Shown in pieces: positions 24,154 to 35,394 of a stretch of 64,000 nucleotides of DNA. The stretch is from Whitmania pigra (lineage: Eukaryota > Annelida > Clitellata > Hirudinida > Haemopidae), in the NCBI GenBank assembly GCA_021613335.1, contig JAJTWR010000032.1:592001-656000 (forward strand). The letters are read 5' to 3'. The notes beneath the pieces were generated by a model, which did not search any database, had not been told where the DNA came from, and saw nothing but the letters and a program-made list of their open reading frames with translations. The position numbers and the translations under genes are program-made. Position 1 is the stretch's first letter. Every line of letters starts with the position of its first letter.

Positions 24154-24154
<1 letters not shown>
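23920..24154 (+). repeat. 3' LTR
   Basis: Identical to the 5' LTR over all 235 bp as read. Preceded by a short purine-rich GGCGCGGAGG that may be the polypurine tract. Confidence 0.93.
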
Positions 24155-24449
<295 letters not shown>

Positions 24450-24830
24450 AAAATTGACCAAATTGCATTACTATTATATTAATTCTTAATTTTCATTTTA
24501 CATTTTTCATTTACCTTGCCAACATTTGTTTCTTTTTGTTTCAAAATTTCTTCGAATAACTTTAAAGTCGAAAAACACTCATCAAACTCCTCATTGAGGT
24601 CATAAAGTGCATTTTATGAGTACAATAATACATTCATATGTTTTTATGTCACAAGATATTTTAAAATATTTATCAACTTTTCGGCAATTCATTCAGAATT
24701 CAATTCATTTCAGTACTTTTGCTTTAAGTTGTATTTTAAAATGTATATTGATTATTATTATTATGTTGTTGCTGTATTGTATTATTATTTATTTTATATT
24801 ATGTATTACAAATCATATGTTTAATATTAT
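24450..24830 (+). repeat. Inverted duplicate, copy 1 (partner 31261-31605)
   Basis: About 380 bp that match the reverse complement of 31261-31605 with scattered changes and indels; for example CATAAAGTGCATTTTATGAG here pairs with CTCATAAAATGCACTTTATG there. On the minus strand both copies keep a 29-codon open stretch beginning DLNEEFDECFSTLK. Identity unknown. Confidence 0.85.
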
Positions 24831-24902
24831 TATCATCATTATTATTATTATCACTGTTATCATCATTATTATTATTATCATTACTATCATTATTATCATC
24901 AT

Positions 24903-25110
24903 TGTTGATTGCTATCTTGCTATTTGTGTTTGGCGTTGGACTTTTTCAACATCTAATCATCTTTCATAATCATCATAATCAGAGTTTCAACTTTGCTTTT
25001 AAACAAGAACATCTTGATACAAGCCTCGTTTGATTTCAAGCAACTTTAAAATAAATGAAATCCGAAAAGTTTGGCCGACGTTTTTAATTCTGCAATGGCG
25101 TAATACCTGC
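24903..25110 (-). pseudogene. LINE ORF1 fragment, internally deleted
   Basis: On the minus strand this matches two separated parts of the ORF1 at 50506-51388: the CESCLKSNEAC-like N-terminal region and the GKVTDTNSKIE region, with about 200 bp between them missing. Too short and broken to be functional. Confidence 0.7.
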
Positions 25111-25114
25111 TCTC

Positions 25115-26589
25115 CAAATAATTATTACTAGCATTATTATTATTATCTTTATAATCAACATTATTATTATCACCATCAATATTTGATAATTGATAATTAA
25201 TTAATTGTTAATTATTATTATTACAATTATTAAAATTATTATTAATTATTTATTAAATTTAATAGATATTATATTAATAATATTGAATATTTACACAATT
25301 ATACATAATAATAATTATTTTTATTATTAAATAGTTAATCAATAATAAGAAGCACTTATTATTATTATTATAATTAATTATAGCAACATGTATATTAATT
25401 ATAATTTTATTACCAAACTTACTATTTTAAAAATTCGATTTGCAAATTCGAAATGTTTGTTTGAAAATCAAATGCACAGCATTCTTAAAGCAGGTCAATG
25501 TTAGAATTCTGTTTTATGGTCACAGGGGCATTGTTCAACCTTTGAACTCTACGAATCCACCTTTGGAATGCCTAACTTTTTCTATGGCAGGCAAATGAAA
25601 AGATGCTTTATTAAATAGTCGTTGCTATTATTTAATATTATTATTAATATTATTAATTATAACTAATATTTTTAATTATAACTAATATTATTAATTTATA
25701 TAATTTTATTATTTATAATATTTAAAGTCCCCCTTTTTGTCCCAAGAGAACCCCGGGACATAATTCGCAAACCACAGCACCATCGACATTTAAAAAGATA
25801 ATCCGTACAATACATAATAAATGTCCTCGCTACAATACAACTCGTTTCCGCCATCGTTTTTGAGTTATTCTCTTGTGATGCTTCATCACGAGATATGAAC
25901 CAGAGAGAGTTGTTGGTGATAAGTTCATTACTGTACGATTTTGAATAGATATGCAGTCACAAGAACCTGCGGAGAGGGAAACGGTTGTCGTCCAAATATG
26001 AATGTCCCGGTCGTCCTATTTTTGGACTTTGTATATAATTTAATATAAAAAATTTAAATAGATTGAATTTATTTAATAAATTTAAATTTATAGACAAGCT
26101 TTACATAAACTTATTAACAACTATTTATGAAAACTTAACTCTCTAAGATTATTACAACTCCCCCTTCACATAACACAAAACTATGATTTGGAAAAATTAG
26201 TTGGCCTCCCTGGAAGAGGTTGAAGGGAAATTTGCTGTTCTTTCCTGTCACCATTAAAGTAACAATAAAAATGTCATGCGTAATTTCCCATTTAAAGTTT
26301 GAGCTCTAATGTTCCTGGGGCCCCTAAACATTTCTAGACCCCCGTTCACCCCTTCTCCACGTTTTGATGCAACACAGTGGAAATCTCCAAGGGTGATTTT
26401 GAAATGTTTGCATGTGTATTAATGACGAATATAATCGAAAATAATGCATGTTTAAATTATTTGTTTATTTTAACCAATTAACTTCATTCCATTAGGCGCC
26501 CAAATCACCGAAGAATTGACCGACAGCCATTTCTGAACGATTTAAAGTTATTTTCTCTAATGCCTTTATATCGTACATCAATAACAGTT
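25115..26589. other. AT-rich intergenic stretch, nothing recognised
   Basis: Short ATT-rich runs (25120-25380, 25630-25730). No reading frame, RNA gene or transposon end was recognised. Confidence 0.5.
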
Positions 26590-27038
26590 CATTTTTTAGT
26601 TATTATAAAATATGCATTTTCATTCTATTCATTTCTTATGGTTACTCTGTAGAATATTAACTAATTAATTTTTATATTTATCAAAGTAAATTGATTCTCT
26701 TGATCAGTCTGGCATTCCATGAATTCCAAAGTAGGTTTTTGTGGTTTATATTACATACTATATAAATAGATAATTTTAAGAAATTTCTTTTTTTAGTATG
26801 TTATTGATAATTATGTGCACGCTATATGTAGTAGTCATCCTTAAAAAGAGAAGTGCCATCAATGTTGCTTGCTTATTCATTGTTCAATATTCAGTCAATT
26901 GTTTTATTTATAGTATTTCACCCGATCACGCAAATAATTTACTTTAACCGTGATCAGTTGAAGTACAAATACTTTAAAATTATTCTCCTGCTTCATTCAC
27001 TAAACACCAGAGTTCAATTTGTTTAAAAAAAATACAGA

Positions 27039-27354
27039 ATGAAGATGATAAGCGTTATGAGAATTGTGTTAAGTGCATCACTGATATATCAGTCAACACA
27101 TGAAACATACTTTCAAATTCAAAAGGGAACATATTCGAAAATTCAGTTGTGTAAAAGCAGCACTCCAGTTTATGAAACTTCGACTAGATCTATCATCGAA
27201 TGCTTCTCATTCTGTCAAATTCTTCTTAGGAACAAGTGCAGGAGCTTCAAGTATCGCTTGGTAGAGAAAAAATGTTCTGTTTATCAAGATGTCATTCGGT
27301 ATGATTACATTAGCTTCCACAGTAAAGAATGCATAGGTTACCAATCAATTACGG
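27039..27354 (+). CDS. Lectin gene A exon 1 (signal + PAN)
   Basis: ATG at 27039 in CAGAATGAAGATG. Ends ATTACGG|GTTAGT, splitting a Gly codon. Same length (316 bp) as its duplicate in copy B. Confidence 0.87.
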
Positions 27355-28479
27355 GTTAGTTTTAAATTTCAATTGATTTCAAAAATGCCTTAATTTTATG
27401 TAGTTATACGTGTATTTCATGAAAGATACGAGTTCGAAATAAAATTCAACTTAAATATTTGTAAGAAATTTGTAAATGTTTGCTTTCTACATTCCTATAC
27501 ATTTCTACATTTCTACATTTCTATATTCCTTCAGATCTTTAAATTTCATTTTTACATCATCACATATTTTTATGAAAACAGATCGTGAAGGTCGAATTAT
27601 TTTTCACAGGAGAATGCAATTTAATTTAAAACCAGTTTTTTTCCAAAATTTCTTAAAAACCTCGATGGGAAATCTATTCTAATATTTACTTCAAAGTTTG
27701 AGATAAAAACATATATATGTCTCCAATCGTTTTGTTTTATAGACACAAGGTCACATTAAGCCCTTAAGCATGACAAAATGTTTTTGTGATATAAATAAGA
27801 TTAAAAAAAATAAGTGACATAGGTTACCTTGAGTCAGTTAAATAAAATGATTAATATTAATGTACCGCGGCTGATTTGTTAACAGGTTGTCCAAAAGGAT
27901 TTAGATATTTAGTTGAAGGCAACAAGTGTGTCGAAACGCTTATTGGCAACTGGAATTGGTCCATGGCCAGAACAGCATGCAATGAACTGCATCCTGGCTG
28001 TCATCCTGTTATTTTGAATCTCAAGAATGATGAACAACTGTTTTCTCTTTACATCCAAGCAAAGAGTAAAGCATTTAATTTGTATTTTTTTCCTTTTTTA
28101 TGTCGCAATTCATAAATGAGCATTTTAAACAAGCACATGAATCTTTTATAATAGATAATCAAACAAGTTGAAAATAAGTCGCAAAAATATCTTGGCAGTT
28201 CTACCACATTGCTCGAAACCCGAAATAAATAAAGGCTGGAACATTTTTTGGACATCTGGAATCAATTCCTACATTAACGGGAAGAGGCAGCCATTCCTAT
28301 GGAATCCTTTTCCAGGTGTCACACGACAATTGGAATCCACAACTCCTTGGCTTTCTGGAGAACCAAATTCTCGTGCAGATGGCCAAATTTATTGTATGGA
28401 TTTCGTGTACAATATCGGGTTAGATGATACCTATTGCCATATATTGGCTTGTGTCCTCTGCGAATTGGACTTGATTTGA
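27039..28479 (+). CDS. Secreted PAN/apple + C-type lectin domain protein A (3 exons)
   Basis: Exons 27039-27354, 27886-28065 and 28199-28479 join in phase with GT-AG introns to 258 residues. Exon 1 gives a short hydrophobic start (signal-peptide-like, about residues 5-18) and a PAN/apple-like module: ECFSFCQ, NKCRSFKYRL, KKCSVYQ. Exons 2-3 give a C-type lectin domain: GCPKGFRYLVEGNKC, WNWSMARTAC, LWNPFPG, SGEPN, LDDTYC, CVLCE. The EPN triplet is the mannose-type Ca/sugar-binding motif; the usual WND partner is replaced by LDD. AATAAA occurs 24 bp after the stop. A secreted carbohydrate-binding role, perhaps in immunity or mucus, is inferred from the family. The tandem partner is at 32830-34245. 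Confidence 0.88.
27886..28065 (+). CDS. Lectin gene A exon 2 (CTLD first half)
   Basis: Acceptor TTAACAG|GTTGTCC, donor AAAGA|GTAAAG. 180 bp in both copies. Confidence 0.87.
28199..28479 (+). CDS. Lectin gene A exon 3 (CTLD second half)
   Basis: Acceptor CTTGGCAG|TTCTACC; stop TGA at 28477-28479. Carries the SGEPN sugar-binding motif and the last conserved Cys pair. Confidence 0.88.
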
Positions 28480-28502
28480 GAATTTTAACTTAATTCGAAT
28501 GG

Positions 28503-28508
28503 AATAAA
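28503..28508 (+). terminator. Polyadenylation signal of lectin gene A
   Basis: AATAAA 24 bp after the stop codon, conserved at the matching place in copy B (34269). Confidence 0.65.
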
Positions 28509-29036
28509 ACTAACTATTTAGCAATTTAACAATTGTTTTTGAAACTTTGTTTTTGAAACGGATTTCTTTAATGACTATGATCGAGTTAATAAGTTTAAAT
28601 CTGCTATGCTCATGATAAAATTAAAATAAGTTGTATTTCATACCTGATTTATGAATTAAACTTATTTCAACTATGAATTAACTTGTGTAAAGTTTGTTTG
28701 GTCACATGTGTATGCTTTGTTCAGTGGCCCATAAAATCATAATTTCTGGCTGTGTTTTGTTGAAAATAGGCATTTACTATTAAATCCAATTAGAAACTCA
28801 TCTGTTTTCCAGTTTTAAGAAAATATATTTTCTTTAATTGTTTACATCGTCGTATTGTCTGAATCATTGATTCTTTAGGTTGTCTTTAGTATTTACAAAC
28901 AAAACTTTTTCCGGGAGAGGACACGCCTCTACTTCTTAAAATTTAATGTGGCTTTGTTGAAAAACATTCAAACATTGAGCTTTTTTTGAACAATGAGTGT
29001 TTTTTCCTGAATAAACATAACAAATAAGGTTTAAAG

Positions 29037-29856
29037 CAGGGGTCTCAAACACGCGGCCCGGCAAAGGCATTTCATGTGGCCCGCGACGATGAAGCAACTT
29101 GGTGAGGGCAATTTCTCAACTCTGAATTCCTTAGGCAAAGTTGAACCCAAATTCTTGAAAGAATATGCAAATTTGATGTCTGTGTTACTTCAACAGTTTG
29201 ATGTGCGTTTTGCAGACTTTAAGTTACTGGAGCCACAATTTCAACTTTTTTCGACGCCGTTTGCTGTAGAAATTGACACTGTTGCAGAGGAATTGCAAAT
29301 GGAGTTGGTGGAACTCCAGTGTGATACTATCTTGAAGCATAAATATGCAGAAGTAGGGATTCCCGAATTCTACAAGTTTCTTTCACGAGAAAGATTTCCA
29401 AGGTTACTCTCTGATACTGCAAGGATTCTTGCAATGTTTGGCAGTACATATGCATGTGAACAATTTTTCTCATCCATGAAAGTTAACAAGTCTGTACTGA
29501 GGTCACAGCTCACTAATGAACATTTGCAAGCAACACTGAGATTGGTTTCTTCTCACAAAATCAAGCCTTATATTGATGCCCTTGTTGATGCAAAACGCTG
29601 CCATGTCAGCAGTCAGTACAGAAAGTGACTGAAACCTAAGTTAACCAAATACAGATACGCCAAAAACGATACATAAATTGACTACATTACATTTGTAATA
29701 AATAGATTTTAGAAAGTTTGTAAAGCACTTCGTTCTTATTACGTTGTCTTGTTTATTAGCTTTTTATCATTTTAAACAAGTTCTGGCTATGCGGCCCTCG
29801 AGGAACTTTAGAAGTCATCACTTGGCCCTCGGAGCAATTTGAGTTTGAGACCCCTG
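29037..29856 (+). mobile_element. hAT DNA transposon, internally deleted (820 bp)
   Basis: Terminal inverted repeats CAGGGGTCTCAAAC / GTTTGAGACCCCTG and a perfect 8-bp target duplication GTTTAAAG (29029-29036 and 29857-29864). The duplicated region in copy B (about 34794) has the unoccupied site with a single ATTTAAAG. Contains only the C-terminal third of a transposase. Confidence 0.96.
29074..29628 (+). pseudogene. hAT transposase C-terminal part
   Basis: 184 residues of open frame. Shows the hAT dimerisation/C-terminal motif: FPRLLSDTARILAMFGSTYA then CEQFFSSMKVNKS and LRSQLTNEHLQATLR, closest in style to the GTF2IRD2/ZBED-related hAT group. The zinc-finger and most of the RNase H-like catalytic domain are deleted, so the first residues are read from terminal non-coding DNA. 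Non-functional alone. Confidence 0.9.
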
Positions 29857-29968
29857 GTTTAAAGTCTAAACTTTAGAATTTTGGGTTCCTTCGAACAACT
29901 AAAAGTTACCGCAATAGTGCCGACGGTGCTACATAAATACATTAATAATTGAAATTATTAATATATTA

Positions 29969-30245
<277 letters not shown>

Positions 30246-30439
30246 ACATTAATTATTATATTAATGGCCATTAACGATGATTTCTTTTAATTAGCATATT
30301 ACTTAAAAATCATTACTGGATCGTAAAAACATTTAATTTTAAAATTTCAGCTGCAAGTAATTCTAACTATTGAAAAGCAGTTTAAAATTTTTTAAAGTTT
30401 TATTTTAGAGCTGATAATGGTAATGGAGGATGATGAAGA

Positions 30440-30851
30440 ATTTGTTTTTGATTTATTTTCATATTAAATAATTAAAAAACATTGGCAAACAAATAAAAAT
30501 GTTCTGTTTTGCAGAAGCAATAATTAAATTCCTTCTTTTTAAAATGTTAACAACGATACTTTATTTCTTTAAGTGTAATATATATATGTATATATCCGTC
30601 AGTTACCCCAAAAAGGTACGACCATCTGCACAATCCAGAGAGCCAAAATATCCGTTTTCCCGGTCACCATATCGACTTCTGTCGTTTGCCTCCTCAATTT
30701 CGTCACCCTCACCATCGACAGCCTTCCATTCCGAAACACTAAAACAAAGCATGATGTAAAGGTCCAGTGGTAGAGGCTGTGCATAAATCAACAACGTGCG
30801 AAGTTAAAAATCATTCCCATCTAAAAGTCTCCATTTTTTGCCACTTTCTGA

Positions 30852-30855
<4 letters not shown>
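30440..30855 (+). pseudogene. Inverted, internally deleted copy of the GPCR 3' exon region
   Basis: Three blocks match the reverse complement of the GPCR locus in order: 30440-30575 with 45010-44880 (intron), 30588-30731 with 43533-43390 (start of the TM4 exon), and 30737-30855 with 41777-41648 (3' flank). The exon block keeps YISVSYP and the TM4 coding DNA but has a 1-bp deletion in the CCCCC run and no AG acceptor in front, so it cannot be a working exon. The segment runs into an AAT array like the original. Confidence 0.88.
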
Positions 30856-31260
<405 letters not shown>

Positions 31261-31262
<2 letters not shown>

Positions 31263-31605
31263 ATATGATATGTAATACTTAATATAAGTAATAATTTAAT
31301 ACAACAATAATAATATTCAATACACATTTAAAAATTCAACTGAATAAAAAGATCTGAAATGAATTGAATTATGAATAAATTGCCGAAAAGTTGATAAATA
31401 TTTTAAAATATCTTGAGACATAAAAACATATGAATGTGTTATTGTACTCATAAAATGCACTTTATGACCTCAATGAGGAGTTTGATGAGTGCTTTTCGAC
31501 TTTAAAGTTTTGCGAAGAAATTTTGAAACAAGAAGAAACAAATGTTGGCAATTTTCTAAAATAAAAATAAAGATTTAATATAATAGTAATGCATTTTTGA
31601 TCAAT
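31261..31605 (-). repeat. Inverted duplicate, copy 2 (partner 24450-24830)
   Basis: Reverse-complement match of 24450-24830, including the 29-codon open stretch DLNEEFDECFSTLK with few amino acid changes. It lies directly after the AAT array, as copy 1 lies directly after a CAT array. Confidence 0.85.
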
Positions 31606-32137
31606 TGTTATTATCATCATCATCATCATTAACCATTATTATTATTACTATTATTATTATTATTTTGTTGTTTTTTTTATTTTCAATTAAACATGTTTAT
31701 TTTAAAATAACTATATGTTTAGTATCGAACCATTGCAGTGATTTTTTGGTTATATTTAGTCGTCTTTGCTTAGGCCATACTCATTTGCCTTTTATTACAA
31801 AAATGAATCTTGTTGTGAAGTACAGTACATTACTGAGGCAGTACTGGTTTCATATGAAAAGAGCTTTCGCCTTTCTACAGCTACTGTATCTCTCCAGTAA
31901 TTCCCTTATGATTTTCGTTTGAGTTAGTTGTAGTTGTGTTGTCTTATTTCAATTAGTTGTCGAAATAAAACAAACCTCCGTTGTTTAAAATCCAAGCAAG
32001 AAACAACTAACAAATTCTATTGTGTAAATCGAATCATGATTCAATTGTACATTCCAAAGAGTCATAAAATTTTAAAATTGAAAAATCTCATTTCTTTCCA
32101 TGCAAGCCATTGGAAATTTTATTTGGCAATCGTAGTA
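31606..32137. other. Spacer between the inverted duplicate and lectin copy B
   Basis: AT-rich with a short CAT/ATT run (31608-31670). Open frames at 31605-32155 have no recognisable similarity or splice support. Confidence 0.5.
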
Positions 32138-32301
32138 CAATTTTTTAGTTATTAAAAAATATGCATTTTCATTATGTTCATTTCTTGAGGTTACTCTGTA
32201 GAATATTATCTAATGACTTTTTATATTTATTTATGTAAATCAATTCTCTTGATCAGTCGGACATTCCATGAATTCCAAAGCATGTTTTTTTTGTATATAT
32301 T

Positions 32302-32566
32302 ATATAATATATTTTATTTATTTTATTAAGTGGGTAGAGGACCGAAGCCTCTTACCTGCCCACTATCAAACAGCAAAACATTGAGAAAAGAAACGAGAGG
32401 TTCAATCAGTAATAGACGAGAAAAAGAGACAAGTCATATTCATTGAGAAGGGAGGTGAAGCGACTATAGGTGCTAGGTGAGACTAAGCCATTAGATAGTT
32501 TATTCCAAATGTTAATAATTGTGAAAAAATATTTGGTGTTGTCTATTGCGCAAAAATATGACCTTA
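32302..32566 (-). mobile_element. 5'-truncated LINE 3' end (Jockey/CR1-like)
   Basis: On the minus strand it encodes the last residues of a non-LTR reverse transcriptase ORF (YFFTIINIWNKLSNGLVSPS then SRFTSLLNEYD) before a stop, a 3' UTR and an A-rich AATAAAATAAAT tail. The matching place in copy A (about 26755-26770) is uninterrupted, so the insertion followed the duplication. Confidence 0.82.
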
Positions 32567-32829
32567 GTATAAATAGATACTTTTAAGAAATTTCCTTTTT
32601 TTGTATGTTATTGATAGTTATGTGCATGCTATATGTAGTAGCCATCCTTAAAAAGAAAAGTGCCGTCAATGTACGTAGCTTGCATATTCATGCAATTGTT
32701 TTTATTTTTAAACTCGATCACGCAAATAATCGCATTGTAACTGTGATCATTTGAAGTACAAATATTTTAAAATTATTCTCCTGCATCATTCACTAAACAC
32801 CAGAGTTCAATTTGTTTAAAAAATACAGA

Positions 32830-33145
32830 ATGAGGATGATAAGCGTTATGAGAATGGTGTTATGTGTATCACTGATATATCAGTCATCACATGAAACTTA
32901 CTTTCAAATTCAAAAGGCAACATATTCAAAAATTCAGTTGTGTAAAAATAGCACTCCAGTTTATGAAACTTCGAGTAGATCTATCATCGAATGCTTCTCA
33001 TTCTGTCAATTTCTGCTTAGGGACAAGTGCAGGAGTTTCAGTTATCGCTTGACAGAGAGAAAATGTTCTGTTTATCAAGATGTCATTCGATATGATTACA
33101 TTAGCTTCCCCAGTAAAGAATGCACAGGTTACCAATCAATAACGG
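32830..33145 (+). CDS. Lectin gene B exon 1 (signal + PAN)
   Basis: ATG in CAGAATGAGGATG; donor AACGG|GTTAGT. 316 bp. Confidence 0.87.
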
Positions 33146-34245
33146 GTTAGTTTAAAATCTTAATAATTTTTAAAAATGTCTCAATTGTATGCAGATGTTC
33201 ATCCTCATTACATCATGTAAGCGTGCATTCGAGGTAAAATTCATTAGAAATTTATAAATGTTGCATTCTATCATATTCCTTCAGATCTTTAAATTTCATT
33301 TTAATGTCATAAGCATTTTTATGATAACAAATCTTGATTGTCGAATTATTTTTCACAGGAGAATGCAATTTAATTTAAAACCCCCTTTTTCCTTCATTTC
33401 TTAAAAACCTCGATGCGAAATGCATTTAAATATTTATTGTAAAGTTTGAGATAAAAAAAAGATATATATCTCCAATCGTTTTGTTTTGTAGACACAAATT
33501 CACATTAAGCCCTTAGGCAAAGTGTTTTTGTGGTATAAATAAGATTAGAAATGAATCAGTTAAATTTAAAAAAAATAAATGTCACAGGTTACCTTGAGTC
33601 AGTTAAATAAAATGATTAATATTAATGTACCGCGGCTGATTTGTTAACAGGTTGTCCAAAAGGATTTAGATATTTAGTTGAAGGCAACAAGTGTGTCGAA
33701 ACGCTTATTGGCAACTGGAATTGGTCCATGGCCAGAACAGCATGCAATGCACTGAATCCTAGCTGTCATCCTGTTATTTTGAATCTCAAAAATGATGCAC
33801 AACTGTTTTCTCTTTACATCCAAGCAGAAAGTAAAGCATTTAATTGGAATTTTTTTTTAAATTTTTTATTTTTGTTGTTTTATATATAAAATGAACATTA
33901 AAAAAAAACACGTGAATCTTTTACAATAAATAATAAAACAAAATAAGTCGCAAATATATCTTGGCAGTTCTACCAAAGTGCCCGAATCCAAAACATCCAG
34001 ACTTGAACCTATTTTGGACAGCTGGAATCAATTCCTATATTAAAGGGCAGCGGCAGCCATTCCTATGGAATCCTTTTCCAGGTGTCACACGACAATTGGA
34101 ACCCACAACTCCTTGGATTTCTGGAGAACCAAATTCTCCTGCAGATGGCTCAAGTTATTGCATGATTTTAGGATACAATCTCGGATTAGATGATTACTAT
34201 TGCTCCCGATTGCAGTGCGTCCTCTGCGAATTTGACATGATTTGA
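32830..34245 (+). CDS. Secreted PAN/apple + C-type lectin domain protein B (3 exons)
   Basis: Exons 32830-33145, 33651-33830 and 33968-34245 join in phase to 257 residues, with the same exon structure as gene A. PAN part: ECFSFCQ, DKCRSFSYRL, RKCSVYQ. Lectin part: GCPKGFRYLVEGNKC, WNWSMARTAC, SGEPN, LDDYYC, CVLCE. No frame-breaking change was seen, so both copies look able to work. Differences cluster in the exon 3 start (PKCPNPKHPDLN against PHCSKPEINKGWN) and around the Asp pair, near the presumed ligand side. The true start is ATG 32830, matching gene A, not the TTG further upstream. Confidence 0.88.
33651..33830 (+). CDS. Lectin gene B exon 2 (CTLD first half)
   Basis: Acceptor TTAACAG|GTTGTCC, donor GAAA|GTAAAG. 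180 bp. Confidence 0.87.
33968..34245 (+). CDS. Lectin gene B exon 3 (CTLD second half)
   Basis: Acceptor TTGGCAG|TTCTACC; ends TGA. One codon shorter than exon 3 of gene A. Confidence 0.88.
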
Positions 34246-34268
34246 GAATTTTAATTCAATTCGAATGT

Positions 34269-34274
34269 AATAAA
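34269..34274 (+). terminator. Polyadenylation signal of lectin gene B
   Basis: AATAAA 24 bp after the stop, at the same place as in gene A. Confidence 0.65.
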
Positions 34275-34984
34275 ACTTTCTATTTATTAATTAAACAATT
34301 GTTGTTAAAACTTTTTTAAAGTTGAAACTTTGTCTTTGAAACAGATTTCTGTAATGACTATAATCGAGCCAATAAGTTTAAATCTGCTACGCTCATGATA
34401 ACACTACAATAAGTTGTATTTTATACCTGATTTACGAATTAAACTTATTTCAACTATGAATTAACTTGTATAAAGTTTGTTTGGTCACGATTTTGTTTAT
34501 TGCTTGGATAAAATGAATGCAGACAATATGCTTTGTTCAGTGGCCCTTAAAATAATAATTTCTGGTTGTGTTTTGTTGAAAACGGGCATTTACTATTAAT
34601 TAGAAATTTTTCAGCTTTCCAGTTCTAAGAAAAAATATTTTTTTTAATTGTATTAGGATGTCTTTAGTATTTACAAACAAAACTTCTCCGGGAGAGGACA
34701 CTCCACTTCTTTTTTTTTAATTTAATGTGGCTTTGTTGAAAAACATTCAAATATTGAGCGTTTTTTTCGTGAATAAACATAATAACTAAGATTTAAAGTC
34801 TAAACTTTAGAATTTTGGATTCCTGCGAACAACTAAAAGTTTGCACAATATCGTTCGGATCGTGCTACATAAGTACACTAATAACTGAAATTATTATTAG
34901 TATATTAATATTGTAATTATACTAATATTGTTATTGTTATTATACTAATATTGTTATTGGTATTATACTAATATTGTTATTATA

Positions 34985-35011
34985 TTAATATTAATATTAT
35001 TATTATTATTA

Positions 35012-35076
<65 letters not shown>
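34985..35076. repeat. (ATT)n microsatellite
   Basis: ATT run, preceded by several TTGTTATTATACTAATA units. Confidence 0.93.
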
Positions 35077-35080
<4 letters not shown>

Positions 35081-35112
35081 ATCATTATTCATTTTTATTA
35101 TCATCTTCATCG

Positions 35113-35245
35113 TATTATAGGTGGGATTTTGTTTTACAAATTATGCCATAGTCATTTGTATGTGATGTTTGCATAAATTATGACTTGAATTAATTATTTT
35201 CGTTGCTTTTATATTTACTGCCTAGTCAGACGTGTGAGTTAGACA
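35113..35245 (-). repeat. Inverted duplicate of 42310-42440
   Basis: About 130 bp matching the reverse complement of the GPCR 3' flank: GTCAGACGTGTGAGTTAG here pairs with CTAACAACTCACACGTCTGAC there, and both contain the TATGCCATAGT / ACTATGGCATA block. Confidence 0.85.
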
Positions 35246-35394
35246 AAAACAGAGTTGCAAAAAAAAACTTGTTTTGTTTCTTTTGCGTTTCCAAAAGCAA
35301 TTTCGAACGGAAACGAAAATGAACCGATAATTAATTTTTCTAGTGGAACAGAAAACGAAATGACGCCGTGAATGACAAAAAGTCATTATTAGGC

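Larger units (their letters stand above)
20817..24154 (+). mobile_element. Ty3/gypsy-type LTR retrotransposon, internally deleted
   Basis: A 3.3-kb element with 5' LTR 20817-21051 and 3' LTR 23920-24154, each 235 bp, starting TGTTGTGACG and ending CCCAACA. A 5-bp target duplication ATAAT fits both flanks but lies in AAT repeat, so it is not decisive. TGGCGCAGTCGACG just after the 5' LTR is the likely tRNA primer-binding site. Order gag (CCHC) - protease - reverse transcriptase - integrase C-end is that of gypsy elements. RNase H and the integrase catalytic core are missing, and the frames are shifted several times. The two LTRs are identical base for base as read, so the insertion is young although the coding part is dead. 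Confidence 0.95.
26590..29968 (+). repeat. Tandem segmental duplication, copy A
   Basis: Homologous to 32138-34910 in the same orientation, covering about 430 bp of promoter side, the whole lectin gene with its introns, and about 1.4 kb of 3' flank. The copies differ by small indels plus two insertions: a hAT element here (29037-29856) and a LINE end in copy B (32302-32566). Confidence 0.93.
32138..34910 (+). repeat. Tandem segmental duplication, copy B
   Basis: Same orientation as copy A (26590-29968), offset about 5.6 kb. Lacks the hAT insertion of copy A and instead carries a LINE 3' end at 32302-32566. Confidence 0.93.

Noticed and set aside
30499..30794. A second GPCR gene or alternative TM4 exon on the + strand
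   Set aside because: It is an inverted copy of the real exon with a 1-bp deletion, no AG acceptor and deletion of the rest of the exon.
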